DNA of 64,000 bases from Euborellia annulipes (GCA_023213315.1 JAKCPI010011779.1:62001-126000), one strand, 5' to 3'; shown: positions 34,140 to 46,056, counted from the first letter of the stretch. The notes: generated by a model not told the origin, from the letters alone. Program-made: numbers and translations.

Positions 34140-34665
34140 TTTCAACGTTTAGGCTGCTAATTCTGCAACCGTCATCAGGTAGAAGCATTCACTTTAAACA
34201 ATAAACTGAAGGTTAGGTATTATTTACATGCGTGACTAACTTCGCTTCACTTACATTCGTAGCCAACTTCACTTTGCTAACTTCTTATTATCTACAATTG
34301 AATCTAAAACTACTAAATTAAAATTAAATATACAAATTAAACACTAGGTTATTTCTTTCAAAGGTTTTATTAATTAAAAATTAACACTTTCCAATTACTT
34401 GTCATCATCAGAAGTGATTACAATATAATACATGAAAGTAGCAACATTATACACTATCCACTAGAAGAAACAAATAACCTAGTGTTTGTATATTTAATTT
34501 TAATTTACAAAATGTTTCAACGTGAACCAAAGGTCGAAATTTTAAATTTTACTTAAACTACTAATAGACAAATTTAAAATTCAATAAATTAACAAAATTT
34601 CATTGTTCAAAGTGAGTGCATCTACCTGATGACGGCTGCAGAATTAGTAACGTCCTAACTTATTA
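34140..34665. repeat. Foldback element F-like, containing a nested repeat
   Basis: End blocks: minus-strand CTGATGA with GGTTGCAGAATTAGCAGCC at 34141-34180, and plus-strand CTGATGA at 34626-34632 followed by CGGCTGCAGAATTAG. These are the only F-type copies here with intact CTGATGA. Between them, 34340-34510 carries another element with AACACTAGGTTATT/AATAACCTAGTGTT ends. Confidence 0.65.
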
Positions 34666-34739
34666 TAATTAATAACATTAATCTTTGTATTATTATTTGT
34701 TAAAATAAACTTCGATTTAAGTTGAAAAAAATGTCTTTT

Positions 34740-35020
34740 ATTTCTAATGAGGGAACTAGTTTCCATTTTTATGAATACAGATTAAGAAAATCAGTCAATT
34801 GTCGACGAGGTGAATTTCTGTAGAAATGAATAAAACGCTGATGTAGCTAATCAATGGGAAGGCAAGATTGAGGTCGTTAAATTAATTGACTCCCATCAAT
34901 TAACCAGTCGATCCCTGGATCAGAGGCTCAGGCACTATCTCATAGATTTAACCGCCTCCTATTTAGCGGCTCTCGATTTGACGGCTCAAATTCCGCCTGG
35001 ACATGAGAAATAGGTCAATA
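34740..35020. other. Mixed-composition single-copy block
   Basis: Contains TCGATCCCTGGATCAGAGGC, ACCGCCTCCTATTTAGCGGC and CAAATTCCGCCTGGACATGA. No long frame. Possibly a conserved non-coding element; unassigned. Confidence 0.3.
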
Positions 35021-35384
35021 GGAAAAAAAAATCAACTAATAATAAATTGCTCTCAAGTAAATTATTGTTTATACAGGCAAGGGGAAAAAAATATTTTTTT
35101 ATTAAAAAATGCACTTTTCTCTTAAAATATAAAAAATGAAATATTTTTTTTTTTTTTTTAATTTTATTTAGCGAGATATGCCAGAGTTATATTTTCAGGT
35201 TGAAATTTTAATGGAATAATAAATTTGTTAATAATTAAAAAACAAAACAAAAAAAATTTGAAATTAGAAATGTTACAAATTTTAGAATTGAAAAAGTTTA
35301 AGAAAAATTTGAAAAATTTATTTTTTAGTTGAATTTCTTTGAAAAATAAATTTATATTAAATTTCCATTTAATTTAAGTTTCAA

Positions 35385-36115
35385 AAGAAATTTATTTTTA
35401 GCTTATCATCTCAAAATCTTGAAATACGCATAAGCTAAAAATAAAAATCTTGAAACTTAACCTAGTGCTATTTATTAATCTATAATTAGATCAACATTTA
35501 ATTAAATTTAAGAATGTTTCAACTAATAAACGGTGAATACTGCCTTCTTCAGGGGCAATTTACTTAATTCTGGGGCCATAAAATATATTTTAATGGATTA
35601 ATAAATTTGTCAATAATAAAAAAAAAAAAAAATCAAAAAGATTAAGAAAATTTGAAAAATTTATTTTTTTAGTTGAATTTCACATATATTATCTTTGAAA
35701 AATAAATTAGTATTTTTAATTAAATTTCCATTCCTTATAGATAAATAAATTGATAATAATAAATTGCGCCATTATACTTTTTGAGGAGTTTTATTGACAC
35801 ACTCCAGCTCTGAAGAAGTCGCAAATCTGACCGAAACGTTTACTTGAAGTGACTAATAAACTAGCTGCAATCGCTCTTTTCATTCTTCCTTATTACATAA
35901 ATAATTAACACTAGGTTAAGTTTCAAAAGGTTTTTATTTTTAGCTTATGCGCATTTCGACGTTAACACATCATATCAAATATGCATAAGCTAAAAATAAA
36001 AATCTTTGAAACTTAACCTAGTGTTATTTATTTATCTATAATTTAATTTAAGAATGTTTCAACTAGTGCCAACAGTGAATTCATTGGATGATATTAAATT
36101 ACTATGGTTTAATTG
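35385..36115. repeat. Two element E copies with hammerhead-like spacer
   Basis: Copy at 35385-35545 (TTTTTAGCTTATCATC, CATAAGCTAAAAATAAAAAT) and copy at 35895-36115 (AACACTAGGTTAAGTTTCAA, TTATGCGCATTTCGACGTTA, then its inverted arm). Between them, 35810-35840 has CTGAAGA followed by a GTC/GAC stem and GAAACGTT. Confidence 0.75.
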
Positions 36116-36269
36116 TATTTAATACAACTTTTCTTCAAGGTTAATTTACTTAATTCTGGGGTCAGAGTTTCGGTAAAACAATCAATATATACAATATTCC
36201 AAGTCTTATACATATAATAATAGAATGAAATTTCTTAAAAAGCGAATAATAAATTTGGGAGATGATATT

Positions 36270-36600
36270 GAAAAGTGACTTTATTATTTTTTTTTTTTTT
36301 TACTTGGACTTCAAATTTGACCGGAATTCTAAGAGTCTCTTTACCTGGAGAGTAAACATGGATTTGTTGGGCTTCGTCAGCAGAGAGTGTAGAGGGGGAG
36401 GGTGGAAGGGGGGGGGGGGCACGCTCCCTGGGCTACCATGGGTTCTGATTTTGTTGATACGGGCTCATATTTGTCGCTTCGGCTATTTTACACTCTCTTT
36501 GCAAAGAAAAGAAAACGCTGACTCGATAGATTTTAAGGGAACAAAATCTGGCTTTGTCTACATTTTGAATCCATTGTTTGTGTAGTAAGAACTCTCTTAG
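36270..36600 (+). other. Open frame with G-rich centre, unassigned
   Basis: A 107-codon frame (36262-36585) begins in poly(T) and runs through a G-tract (36395-36420). The low-complexity start, G-run and lack of any domain argue against a gene, though 36480-36560 is compositionally mixed. Confidence 0.2.
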
Positions 36601-37320
36601 CTGTTAAATGACAAACCGAACTGAGAACTTATTAAAATTCTTAATAATATTCGACATCAAAAACGTCTGTGTTAAAAAGACGATATAACTTTTCAGTTTA
36701 ATATATATATATTAAAATATTTAATAACGGCTGAAATTCTATATTTATAAGCTAAAAGACAAAAGAGTATTTATTAAAAAAAAAAAAAAAATGTTTCATA
36801 TCAAATTGTTGAGCATTTTTACCGTCTTTTTTTTTAAAGAGTTTCATATTATAAAAAATTTGTGAGTTTAATTGAATCTATCATTACACCCTTGAGACAA
36901 AAAAAAAAAAAAAAAAAAACAGCGACAAATTGTTAAAAAGTTTGTTTGTTTCTAGGAAATACAGTTAAATTCAATAATTCCTATTCTGTTGATTCTAGAA
37001 GTCGTTTAACGTTTTTATACTTATTCAAAAGAAAAAGCTCTTTTTTCATGATCTAATGGTTGGTAATTTGCTCTATCTAACGAGCGATAAAATTATCTAT
37101 ATTGACAGAAAGTGACTTATTTATTTTATTATTTTTTAGTGGAATCGATGTTTTTAATTTAAAGATAGAGTCTACCGAGAAATGCCTCTGGGCCTGATTG
37201 TAGAAGGGTCAAGGCTTGCATAAAGGAAATGGAAAAAGCCACGTCTAGATAATTTTTAACTATAATATTACAATTGTTAATTTTTTTTATATTATATTGT
37301 ATATCATCTATAGCAATAGT
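36601..37320. other. AT-rich non-coding stretch
   Basis: Poly(A) tracts at about 36776 and 36899. CTCTGGGCCTGATT (37189) recurs as AATCAGGCCCAGAG at 38351, a 14-bp inverted match of unknown meaning. Confidence 0.4.
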
Positions 37321-37545
37321 TTTTAATTATAGATCACATTTTGTTATTAATTATTTATTAAAAATATAAATACTGTACAACGTTTCGACTGCTTATTCTT
37401 AAAGTACTGTGTATTTGCTCCCACTCAAGTGAACTAACCTCTAAGGAACAATATTTGAAACCGACTGCAGAATAAACACTCGAAACGTTGTACAGTGTAT
37501 TTATATTTTTAATAAATAATTAATACAAAATTAAAAACTCCCATG
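37320..37545. repeat. Foldback element F, copy 3 (internally deleted)
   Basis: Left arm TTTTTAATTATAGATCACAT, TACTGTACAACGTTTCGACT; right arm ACTCGAAACGTTGTACAGTG with TTAATAAATAATTAATAC. The hammerhead-like stem II is partly lost in both arms. Confidence 0.8.
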
Positions 37546-37734
37546 ATAATAATAATAATTCAATCCACTAAAGCTTTTCAAAACCTTTTTCAAAGCAGAC
37601 AAGAAAACTTTAGTGTGCATGTGCCATTTGGGCTGCCTAACTATCGGGCTTTAGTTTCAATACTATTGCAATAGATTGTACATTGTATATAATATAAAAA
37701 ATTAACAATTGTTTGTAATATTTTAGTGGGCTGT

Positions 37735-37882
37735 TAAGGAGTGAACAGGCACCAGCGCTGACTAAAATCTGCTAACACAGGAGGGGGGGTCGGGGGGGTT
37801 GGGGGGAGGGGGTGGGGGGGGGCCGCTTTTTTTGTAGGGAAAAGGGGGCCCCCCCCCCCCCCCCCGCCCTTAAGAGCCCACT
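37735..37882. mobile_element. Short inverted-repeat element with G-run and C-run
   Basis: Ends AGTGGGCTGTTAAGG and CCCTTAAGAGCCCACT are inverted. Inside, about 45 bp of nearly pure G (37783-37822) faces about 20 bp of pure C (37849-37865). Flanks suggest a TA duplication but are too A/T-rich to be sure. Confidence 0.65.
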
Positions 37883-38767
37883 ATACGTATATATACAATT
37901 GTTAATTTTTTTTTATTATAAGGTATATACAATGTAATATAACATGAAATCGTCCATTTTCACTTTGACTAATGTTTCGTAAGTAATTATAACGTACTCA
38001 TTAAAAAAATAAACAAATTGTAATGTGTTTATTTTAATGTTAATAAATATTCGATGACCATAGTTGGAAACGAAGCGTGACGAAATAATATAAATTTTTT
38101 ATTTCTACAAACAATAGACAATTTATTTCTTCAAATTTTTTTATTTCTACGGACTGCCTTATCTATTGTAACCCTCTTCAATCGTCATCACAGCCATTGT
38201 TTTCTTCAGTGAACTTTTTTTTTTCAACTTTTTAAATTTATATTTATATTTCTGAACGACTTTATTCTCGATAATTATATGCTGAGTAAAAATTACCTAG
38301 AGCTGGATTTTTAAATTCCATTTATGCAAAACTTCCACTGTTTTCCAAGAATCAGGCCCAGAGACGGATCGGCTTGATTCATTTCTTAACTTTAAAATAT
38401 TATAAATATCGACCCCGCTGAAAAATAAAATAAATAAGTAATTTTCTTAGAAAATAAAAAATTTGGTCACTCGATAGAGGAAGCAAATTACGAATCTTTA
38501 GATCATGAATAAAGATTATTGTAAATAATATATTGTATGATTCAATTAATTAATTATATAAATCAGTGGAGTTCAAATTTGACTAAAAACCTCAAGAATA
38601 AATTTTTACTTTCTTTTACCATATATATGAAAATTATAGTTGTTTTTTTTTTTTTGATTTTTAAATAAAAATACTTCTTTATTAAAGTGGAACTTTTGTT
38701 TGATCGCCTCAAATTTTTTCGCTCTTCTATCAGCATGTCGCGTTACTAGCCGTGACGTCAAAGGCCT
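37883..38767. other. AT-rich non-coding stretch
   Basis: No element recognised except the 14-bp inverted match at 38351. GACGTCAAAGGCCTTGACC near 38755 precedes element N. Confidence 0.4.
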
Positions 38768-39116
38768 TGACCAACAAGCCATGACGTCACAAGCCGTGGC
38801 GACAAATATAGGAAAGTTGATATTTAATATATATGACGAATTATAAAAAAATAATTGTGAGATTTATTTTAAATTGATAAAATCTAAATTTTAAAAAATT
38901 AAAATATTCAAATCTTCATAAATAAATATTGTTCTCAGTTTTTAACATGCATCTATTGATTTCCCATTTTCCAATTAATAAGTTAAGATTAAAAACGCGA
39001 TTTTAATACCCTTAATTGAATAATTTTCTGAAAATTTTCAGTTAAACGCCTACGATCCGAAAAAAGTTTCACTTGCATCATGCTTTCATAAAACCACACA
39101 ATGTTTTTTTTAATTT
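38768..39116 (-). repeat. Element N, copy 2 (inverted relative to 30311)
   Basis: Reverse complement of 30311-30672, from ATGACGTCACAAGCC through ATAGGAAAGTTGATATTTAA, AAAAACGCGATTTTAATACC and CGCCTACGATC to CATAAAACCACACAAT. Scattered substitutions and small indels. Confidence 0.82.
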
Positions 39117-40370
39117 ACTCAATTCCAAAGATTGTTTATGATTAAATTATTAATTAATGATTTAAAAAAAATTATTAAAAAACAATTTATTATTAACTTT
39201 ATTCTTAATTATTCTATTTATTTAAATGTGGCCTAAAAGTTCAAAGTAAATGTATATTATTATCTTTTTAGAAATATTTCCATTTGCGTTGTTTCGTCTT
39301 ATGGCCTTATCAAATTGGAAGACAACGAAACAAAGGAATCCAAGAAGCGAGGTGCTTAGATCTAGCGAAGAATGATTACTAAAATTGTCATAATGAGTGT
39401 TGTAAAGTCTTATATATAATCAAATAGTTTATGGTTCATCCCTTATGTTTACAGTGTGAATGGCGCTTTTAGAGCTTGAAACTCCCTCTTCTTTTCTTTC
39501 CTTTGTTTGTATTTATTTTATTTTGATGATTAAATGACGGAAAATTAAATTTTTAATGAAATAATTGGAGCACGTATTTTCTTTTTCTTTCCGATTCATT
39601 AAATTTGTACCGAATCGATAGTCGTCGAAACGGCTAAAAAATTCTTCAAATGGAAAAAGTCAATGATTTTGATGGAAATCCTCCAAAGATTGCTAAAAAT
39701 CCGATAAAGCTTAATCGAAAATAAAAGACAAAATACTTTTTTTTTTTAGATTGACTAAAAATAGGAAAATATTTTTAATTTAACGACTCGCTTAAGTCCT
39801 CGGTGGCTAGATCTAAACAAATACAAATATAATCCTTTTTTTTAGGTAAATTTTGTATGTAACAATTGTTTATTTAATTTTTGGGCTTATTTTTATTTTA
39901 TTTATTTTATTCTTTTATTTTTTTGTATACAATTGAGTTAAGGTGCGCGTCTTAAAAAACCGTTAGAAGACCATTCACTACCGAGTTACTCTAGGTGGCA
40001 AGAGATGGCGTTAGTTTTTCCCATAGGAAAACAAGAGATTTATTCCAATTCATTTGGAAGATTACAGCTAATTAATTAAGAGTAAAAAATTAATTATTTT
40101 TTAACACAATGATTACTAATTTAATTATCTATAAGATATAGAGCGGATTTTTTAAAAATATATTTTATTTAATGCGATTAATCTAAAAAAAAATTGTATT
40201 TTTTCGAAAATCAAAAAAAGGGCTTCTATAAGTTGTAGATATTTTAAATAGCTTTAATTTTAAAAAAATTTGAGGTCGATAGCTTCAAAATTGTGGCCGC
40301 TGGAATCTCCCAAAATTAGCATCCTGAGACGCTCACTTTAATTATGCAGTTTGATGCGTACAGCAGACGC
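39117..40370. other. AT-rich non-coding stretch
   Basis: Nothing recognised apart from a short inverted pair TTGCGTTGTTTCGTCTT / AAGACAACGAAAC around 39290-39330. Confidence 0.4.
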
Positions 40371-40372
40371 CC

Positions 40373-40482
40373 CAAGTGCCTGATGTGCTCTAGAGTGGAG
40401 CCTTAAGCTTAGGCAGCCAAAATGCTTAGCTGGTTTGGTTGACTAAACTCAAGGCTCCACTCTCGAGCACATCAGGCACTTG
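40373..40482. repeat. Palindrome with 32-bp arms
   Basis: CAAGTGCCTGATGTGCTC... (40373-40404) is complementary to 40451-40482 with a single mismatch. The 46-bp loop includes AGGCAGCCAAAATGCTTAGC. It sits just left of the mariner-like element. Confidence 0.85.
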
Positions 40483-40496
40483 TACCCGCAACTGTA

Positions 40497-41211
40497 CAGT
40501 CAGTTTTAATATTACCCGCCACTCTAGAGAATAGAGCCGTGACATATTTAAAAACGAAAATTAAAATTTTATTCCCTTGTGTTTGAGTGTTAATATTTAT
40601 AAGGCAGTATGCAATGGAAACTTTTTGATTTGTTTTCTTTGTTTCTTATTCTAACTTTATAAAATTTAAAATATACGGTAGCTTCACTAACTTCATATAT
40701 AAAATAATAAAATAAAATATATTTTGATTTAATTTAAATAATTTTTGTATGAGGGTGCGTGCATTTTTTTTTAATTTTATTTATTTATTAGACTATTATA
40801 TTTCTAACTCTAAAATTCATATAGGCCAGGGGCGTATATATAATATTTTTTGGGGAGGGGCCCAATTCATATTTAAGGGGCCGGGGGGATCCTTAAATAT
40901 GACAACAAAATCTGATTTAAAATACCGTATATATAATATTGTATTTTGTTCAAAAGACCCTATCAAAGTTAACAATATTAATTGAATAGTACTTTATAAA
41001 TATTAATATTCAAATACGTGGGAATAAAAGTTTAATTTTAGATTTTGAATATGAACTTATGATCATAAATATTTCTAAAATAAATAAATAAACTTGTTTA
41101 ATTGCAGAAGAAATAGTATTTTTGAGGCAACACGTACTGCATCTAAGCGCGCTGGTTGTCTAACTTCACGGCTCTATTCTCTAGTGTGGCCGTTATTATT
41201 GAAACGGACTG
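40497..41211. mobile_element. Tc1/mariner-like non-autonomous element
   Basis: 715 bp. The left end CAGTCAGTTTTAATATTACC and right end (reverse complement) CAGTCCGTTTCAATAATAAC match, and continue inward through CTAGAGAATAGAGCCGTGA. TA flanks both sides (40495-40496, 41212-41213). No transposase frame. A G-rich scrap (GGGGAGGGGCCC, about 40852) may be an older nested insertion. Confidence 0.75.
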
Positions 41212-41213
41212 TA

Positions 41214-42340
41214 CATACAGTCCTGTGTCTTAACTATATATATAAACACTATATTTTAAAGTGAGCTATACTTTTATTTTAATAAGACAATTTGATGAAA
41301 AAATTTTAAATAATTTTTTCCAACAAAATATCTTTAATCGATTTATACATTTATTTTTTTTAATAAATCGGATACTATATGCAATATCTAGCTCATAAAG
41401 AAGTGTCTTATATATTGACGACAGACACACAAAGCAAGTTAAATAAAAGAGTTTGAAAATAAACGGCATACAATCCCATTACTTTCTATATGTGGTGATT
41501 AAATATCATAGGCTAAAAAATATTTTTAGAAAAAAAAAAGTGAAAATAAAAAGGAAGGGTAATAGCCCAAAATGGACTCTGAAAAAAGATAAAAAATGAA
41601 ATAGGAATCAAAAGAGAAATTTTCTTCTTACACGCTGACTGAGAGTGACACATGGGTTAGTGAAAATCTTAAAAAGACTTGATAATATCCGACAATGAAC
41701 AGAGTATACAAAATGCTCACCGTTAGAAGTACTCCCTATAAATTTTCAAAAGAATAAAATACATCACTATTGAAAGAAGTGAATAAGAAACAAATGTGGA
41801 AGAAAATAGCAAAAGAGAGAAGAAAAAAAAAAAAAAATAAATGAGAGCTGGAAAATGCAAAAGAATTCTTTCGTAATTCAGGGTAAGAATGGACAATGAA
41901 AAAGAGAAGAAAGAATCAGTTGACCAGAAACTAATTGACTAGATAAAGTTGAAGGGAAGAAAAAAGATTTATGAAGCTACCAAATAAAAAGATAAGAAAC
42001 CTAAAAGAAAATTAAATATATTCATTCACTCCCCTCTGTAAAAGGGGAGCAAAAAGGTCTTTATGTTTAATATTTAATCAATAGATGAGTTATTATAGGT
42101 GGAATTATTATGACCAGTATAAGTTAGGAATCCTGGGTTATCATTTTATTTATTATTACTCAGTCAAGTGTAAGTATCTTACAATAGAATGCTTTTATGT
42201 ATTAAATTGTAATTTCATATTTTATTTGAAAAGATGGATGGACATAGGAATCTGCGGAGGGGGAGGGGGCTGCTTCCCCCTCCTGAAAAATTGGAGTAAA
42301 ATTTAACAGCTATGGATAAAAAAATTTTTTTTAAATCCGG
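41214..42340. other. Purine-rich and AT-rich DNA, no gene seen
   Basis: 41520-42020 is A-rich on the plus strand with GAAAAAGAG-type phrases and might be a very decayed retroelement, but I see no reading frame to support that. 42085-42306 has a 73-codon frame without any domain. Confidence 0.3.
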
Positions 42341-42344
42341 ACAT

Positions 42345-43525
42345 ACAGTTGTGTTCTGTGCTTATTTTTTGTGTCGATATATATTTAGTTTTTGCCGATT
42401 TATGAGAAGTGATGAAGTAAAATTAATAAACCACATTTGTTATGAATTATTTTAATTTTATCTTTTACGTTTGAGGTGATAGAGGACATTTGTTTGTGTG
42501 GTTTAAAGTTACTTTGATGTTGTGTTACCTCAAATTTGAAGCTATTTTTTTCTGTTTTTCTTAGTGTAAAATCATGCTTTTTATGTAAACATTTGATTTG
42601 ATGATTGTGTGTAACTTCATGAAAGGGAAATGACTGTAGTTGGCGCTGACGTCATTGCATATAACAGGCTTTCCCAAATTGTGCGACGCGGCGTCCTGGG
42701 ACGCCCTGAAAATTTTCCTATAGGAGATATATTAATTTTTCGCTATTTGTCAAAAAATTAGTTAGGAGTTTTAATTATTTATTAAATAAATTTTGTAAAC
42801 ATAAGAGGTATAAAGATATCAAAGTGTATCTGAATTTGAAATTAAGAAAAACTATTAGTAACCATTGGCGTCATTTCAACTTTTTCTCGGGAAGGGCAAA
42901 TTTTTTTCTTGAAATTTACTTACAAATATATACTCAAAATGAGCTAAAAGATATTTAATTAAATTAATTCCTTAATTCTCTACAGTTTATATACTCTTAG
43001 ATATATTTTGAAAGATTTTATCTAGAATAATATAAAATTTTATAAAAGTCAGAGCTCTTGGGCAAATGACCCCCCTGCCCCCCCCCCCCCAAATGACGCT
43101 ACTGTTAGTAACATAAGAATTGCCCTGAGACAGTTTTGAGAGCAAAATGAGTATATAAATTTTTAAGAACATCTAAAAAATAATTGATTTTTGAATTTTA
43201 ATCAAAATTGTTGAAGTAAAATTTGTGAAAATCAGAAAAAACTGAAAACGAACATAAGTAAAGAACTAGTACTCTTGGGCCGATTTTGTTCAAAAGCTTC
43301 GTGATACGTGCCAGAGGGAAACCTAACTTAAATATAAAATTTCAACCTCCTAGCTCTTTTTATTCTTGAGATATTTTTGTTTAATGTCACACAGACAGAT
43401 GGACTCACTTTTTTGGACTTAGAAGGCATTAAAACGTGTATTTTCTTCAACAGAATTTTTTATATGAATTTAATACTTTCTTTATATATATTAACATATA
43501 CCAGGTTATATATATAGATAAGAGA
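42345..43525 (+). repeat. Scattered family B sequence with other insertions
   Basis: B left end at 42345-42410 (GTTGTGTTCTGTGC, TGTGTCGATATATATTTAGT) and the rest of B at about 43115-43525 (GAGAGCAAAATGAGTATATA, AAAGAACTAGTACTCTTGGG, AGATAAGAGAAAGTATT). Between them lie an F-type fragment (about 42560-42660, TCATGCTTTTTATGTAAACA) and a hAT-like MITE. Confidence 0.65.
42863..43104. mobile_element. hAT-like MITE with perfect 8-bp duplication
   Basis: 242 bp. Ends CATTGGCGTCATTT and AAATGACGCTACTG are inverted; TTAGTAAC flanks both sides (42855-42862, 43105-43112). The C-run near the right end is shared with 18047-18285. Non-autonomous. Confidence 0.9.
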
Positions 43526-43534
43526 AAGTATTAA

Positions 43535-43964
43535 TTATATAATAATAAATATGAAAAATATTTTAATAATTGACAAGAATGTTAGTGATGTAAATGTATG
43601 TTAATCTTAAATGTCATCTTGCAAGGTTTGGATTTTGAAGGGTGGCTGCTTTTATCTTGATCAGAGGACCGTTTACGAGTGGCTTTTCAGACGGACGATA
43701 TCTATATATATATAAATTTGTTTAGCTAGATGGCAGCTCCATGTATTGAAGTTCTTTCGAATTGTTTCTAAAAGACCATAATCCATCCGCTTTAAATTCA
43801 TTTAAAACATAAACTATATAACAATTAGTTATTTTATTATTACAATATAAAAAAATTAAGATATTCTGTTGAGAAATATACATAAATGGAGTAATGTACT
43901 GTTTAGTGGCGTAGTATTTTTTTAATGGTCTTTTTTCGGCATCTAGCGTTTTTCTTCTGTCCCT
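43535..43964. other. AT-rich stretch with SINE D scrap
   Basis: TTTTTTCGGCATCTAGCG at about 43931-43948 matches the SINE D 3' tail (minus strand). Otherwise nothing recognised. Confidence 0.45.
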
Positions 43965-45335
43965 ATATGAATATATGGAGGAAGTTCATTTCAAATTGAT
44001 GTCCAGTTTTGATGGATATACATGTTTTGAGGTCCCCTGAGTCAAAGTGGGTCCCGCGGTCGTGTGTGTGTTGTTGTTGTTGTGTGTGGACAGTTTTTAA
44101 CATGAAGGATTGAGCTACCGGATTGAAATTTTATATTTAACTTAGGTACCTTCCCACACGCTCAAAATAAGCTTTTGAACAAAATCGGCCAAAAAGTCTA
44201 GTACTTTACTGATGTACTTTTTCAGTTTTTTCGATTTTCTCAAAATTCCCTCCAAGGATTTTTTTTAATTCATAAATGAACTATTTTTAGATGCCTTTAA
44301 AATGTATATTTCATTTTGCCGTTGAAATCTTCTGAAGACTACTTTACTCTTGTTCTTTTAGCATGAAGGAATTGAGCTACCGGATTGAAATTTTATATTT
44401 AACTTAGGTACCTTCCCTAAATAAGCTTTTAAAAACAAAAGTACTATACTTTACTGATGTACTTTTTCAGTTTTTTTCGATTTTTCAAAATTCCCTCAAG
44501 GATTTTTTTTAAATTCATAAATGAATATTTTTTAGATGTCTTTAAAATGTATATTCTCATTTTGCGTTAAATTTCTGAAGACCACTTTACTCTTGTTCTT
44601 TTAGGAAGGAATTGAGCTACGATGAAATTTTATATTTAACTTAGGTACCTTCCAAGAAAAGCTTTGAAAAACAAAATCTAGTACTTTACTATGACTTTTT
44701 CAGTTTTTTTCGATTTTCTAAAATTCCTCCAAGGATTTTTTTTAAAATAAAAATAATTATTTTTTAGATGCTCTTTAAAATGTATATTCTCATTTTGGTT
44801 AAATTTCTGAGACCACTTTACTCTTGTTTTATAGGAAATAGAATGTATGGTAAAATTTAAATCTTTTCTTTTTATTAGATTAAAAATAATTATTATTTAA
44901 ATTCCCATTTATTTGTGTCTTTAATTGTTAGAGAAAAATATATATATTCTCTCTCTCACTTGAAAATTATGTGTCTCTCCGCTTTCTCATAGGCCTAATG
45001 TTAATTTCCTATAGGGATTTTTATGTTAATTTGATTAAAAGGGGTCCCTTTGAAACTTTTTAGGCATTTAAAATTTTTTTTCCAATTCTTATGAAATTTT
45101 GTATTTATTTACGATTCTCTATTGTGTATAAAATGTCCAAATATGAGATTAAAATTTTTAAAAATAACCATAGTTTATTTCAAGCAGTAACATTTAAAAT
45201 CCAAGTTTGAAACTAAGGTGCTATCGGAAACTAAATATATCTCGACAAAAATCTGTGTGACCAGACAGTGCAACTTTCTCTTACGAAGGGTAAAGAAAGT
45301 TGTGTGCTTCGCCAGTCACACCAGATTTTTTCGAA
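43965..45335 (-). repeat. Family B copy with a tandemly triplicated body
   Basis: Inverted B copy. The segment from GAATTGAGCTAC through TTGAAATTTTATATTTAACT, CTTTACTGATGTACTTTTTC and ATGTATATT to ACTTTACTCTTGTTCTTT occurs three times in a row (starting about 44101, 44361 and 44603; periods about 260 and 242 bp). The terminal hairpin is at 45240-45335. A (TG)n/(TTG)n patch sits at about 44060-44090. Confidence 0.85.
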
Positions 45336-45769
45336 TTTGTCTCACTTTTTCTAAATTTATTAGTAGTCAATTTAGTAAAATTTTCATCTCTTAGGAAACT
45401 GAATTCTTTGAGAAAAGAAATAATGAGAATTTCGTAACGGGTTTCTGATAAATGGCTCAATAAAATTTTTTTGAAAATATTTTAAAAATTTGCCTAATAA
45501 AATAATACAACTGATTTGAACCGAAATAGGCGATCAAACCCCCCCCCCCTCCTCCCTCCTTCCAAAGGAGCTTTTTTGTGAGTCAAAGTAAAAAATACTT
45601 TTATTTAATTGTCCACCTCCTCAGGAATCCTCAGGACAATTATCAAATAAATACAGAGATGCGTATTTTCATTAAAAAAAAAATTAGAAATTTTATTTTT
45701 TAATTTCTTTGTGATATAATTTCTATTTTTTTAATGATAATAAGACACTTATCTGTATATATATTTGCT

Positions 45770-45799
45770 CTGAGGAAGGGCGCGACTTGTGTCCGAACC
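45770..45799 (+). other. Hammerhead-like motif, isolated
   Basis: CTGAGGA (45770-45776), one spacer A, stem II GGGCGC/GTGTCC (with G-T pairs), then GAACC, followed by GTCGAC. The last A of GAAA is replaced by C. Flanking DNA is A/T-rich with no arm recognised. Confidence 0.45.
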
Positions 45800-45924
45800 G
45801 TCGACAATTTAAAAAAAAAAATTTAAAATATTCCTAATAAATTGTTTACTGTATATCAATAATTATAATAAATTTAATTCTTTAAAAAAAGCCTTATTGA
45901 AAAATTCCTTAAAATGCTTTTTTT

Positions 45925-46056
45925 AACGGCATCTGAGGCCATTACGACCCCGTATCTATTTCAATTCAATTGAAATTAATTTTTCGCCTGAGACGGGAAG
46001 CGAACCCTTGACCTTTGGCACCAGAAGCTAATTAATACATACCTCTAAGCCATAGT
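45925..46056 (-). mobile_element. tRNA-derived SINE D, copy
   Basis: On the minus strand: A box TGGCTTAGAGGT (46041-46052), B box GGGTTCGCTTCCC (45995-46007), then the family tail GGGGTCGTAATGGCCTCAGA followed by TGCCGTT. A-to-B spacing of about 35 bp is tRNA-like. Presumably mobilised by a LINE sharing the tail. Confidence 0.82.

Noticed and set aside
36262..36585. 107-codon plus-strand frame
   Set aside because: Begins in a poly(T) run (poly-phenylalanine) and crosses a poly(G) tract. No domain and no splice context.
41520..42020. Second decayed LINE
   Set aside because: A-rich sequence suggested a retroelement relic, but no reverse-transcriptase block could be read in any frame.
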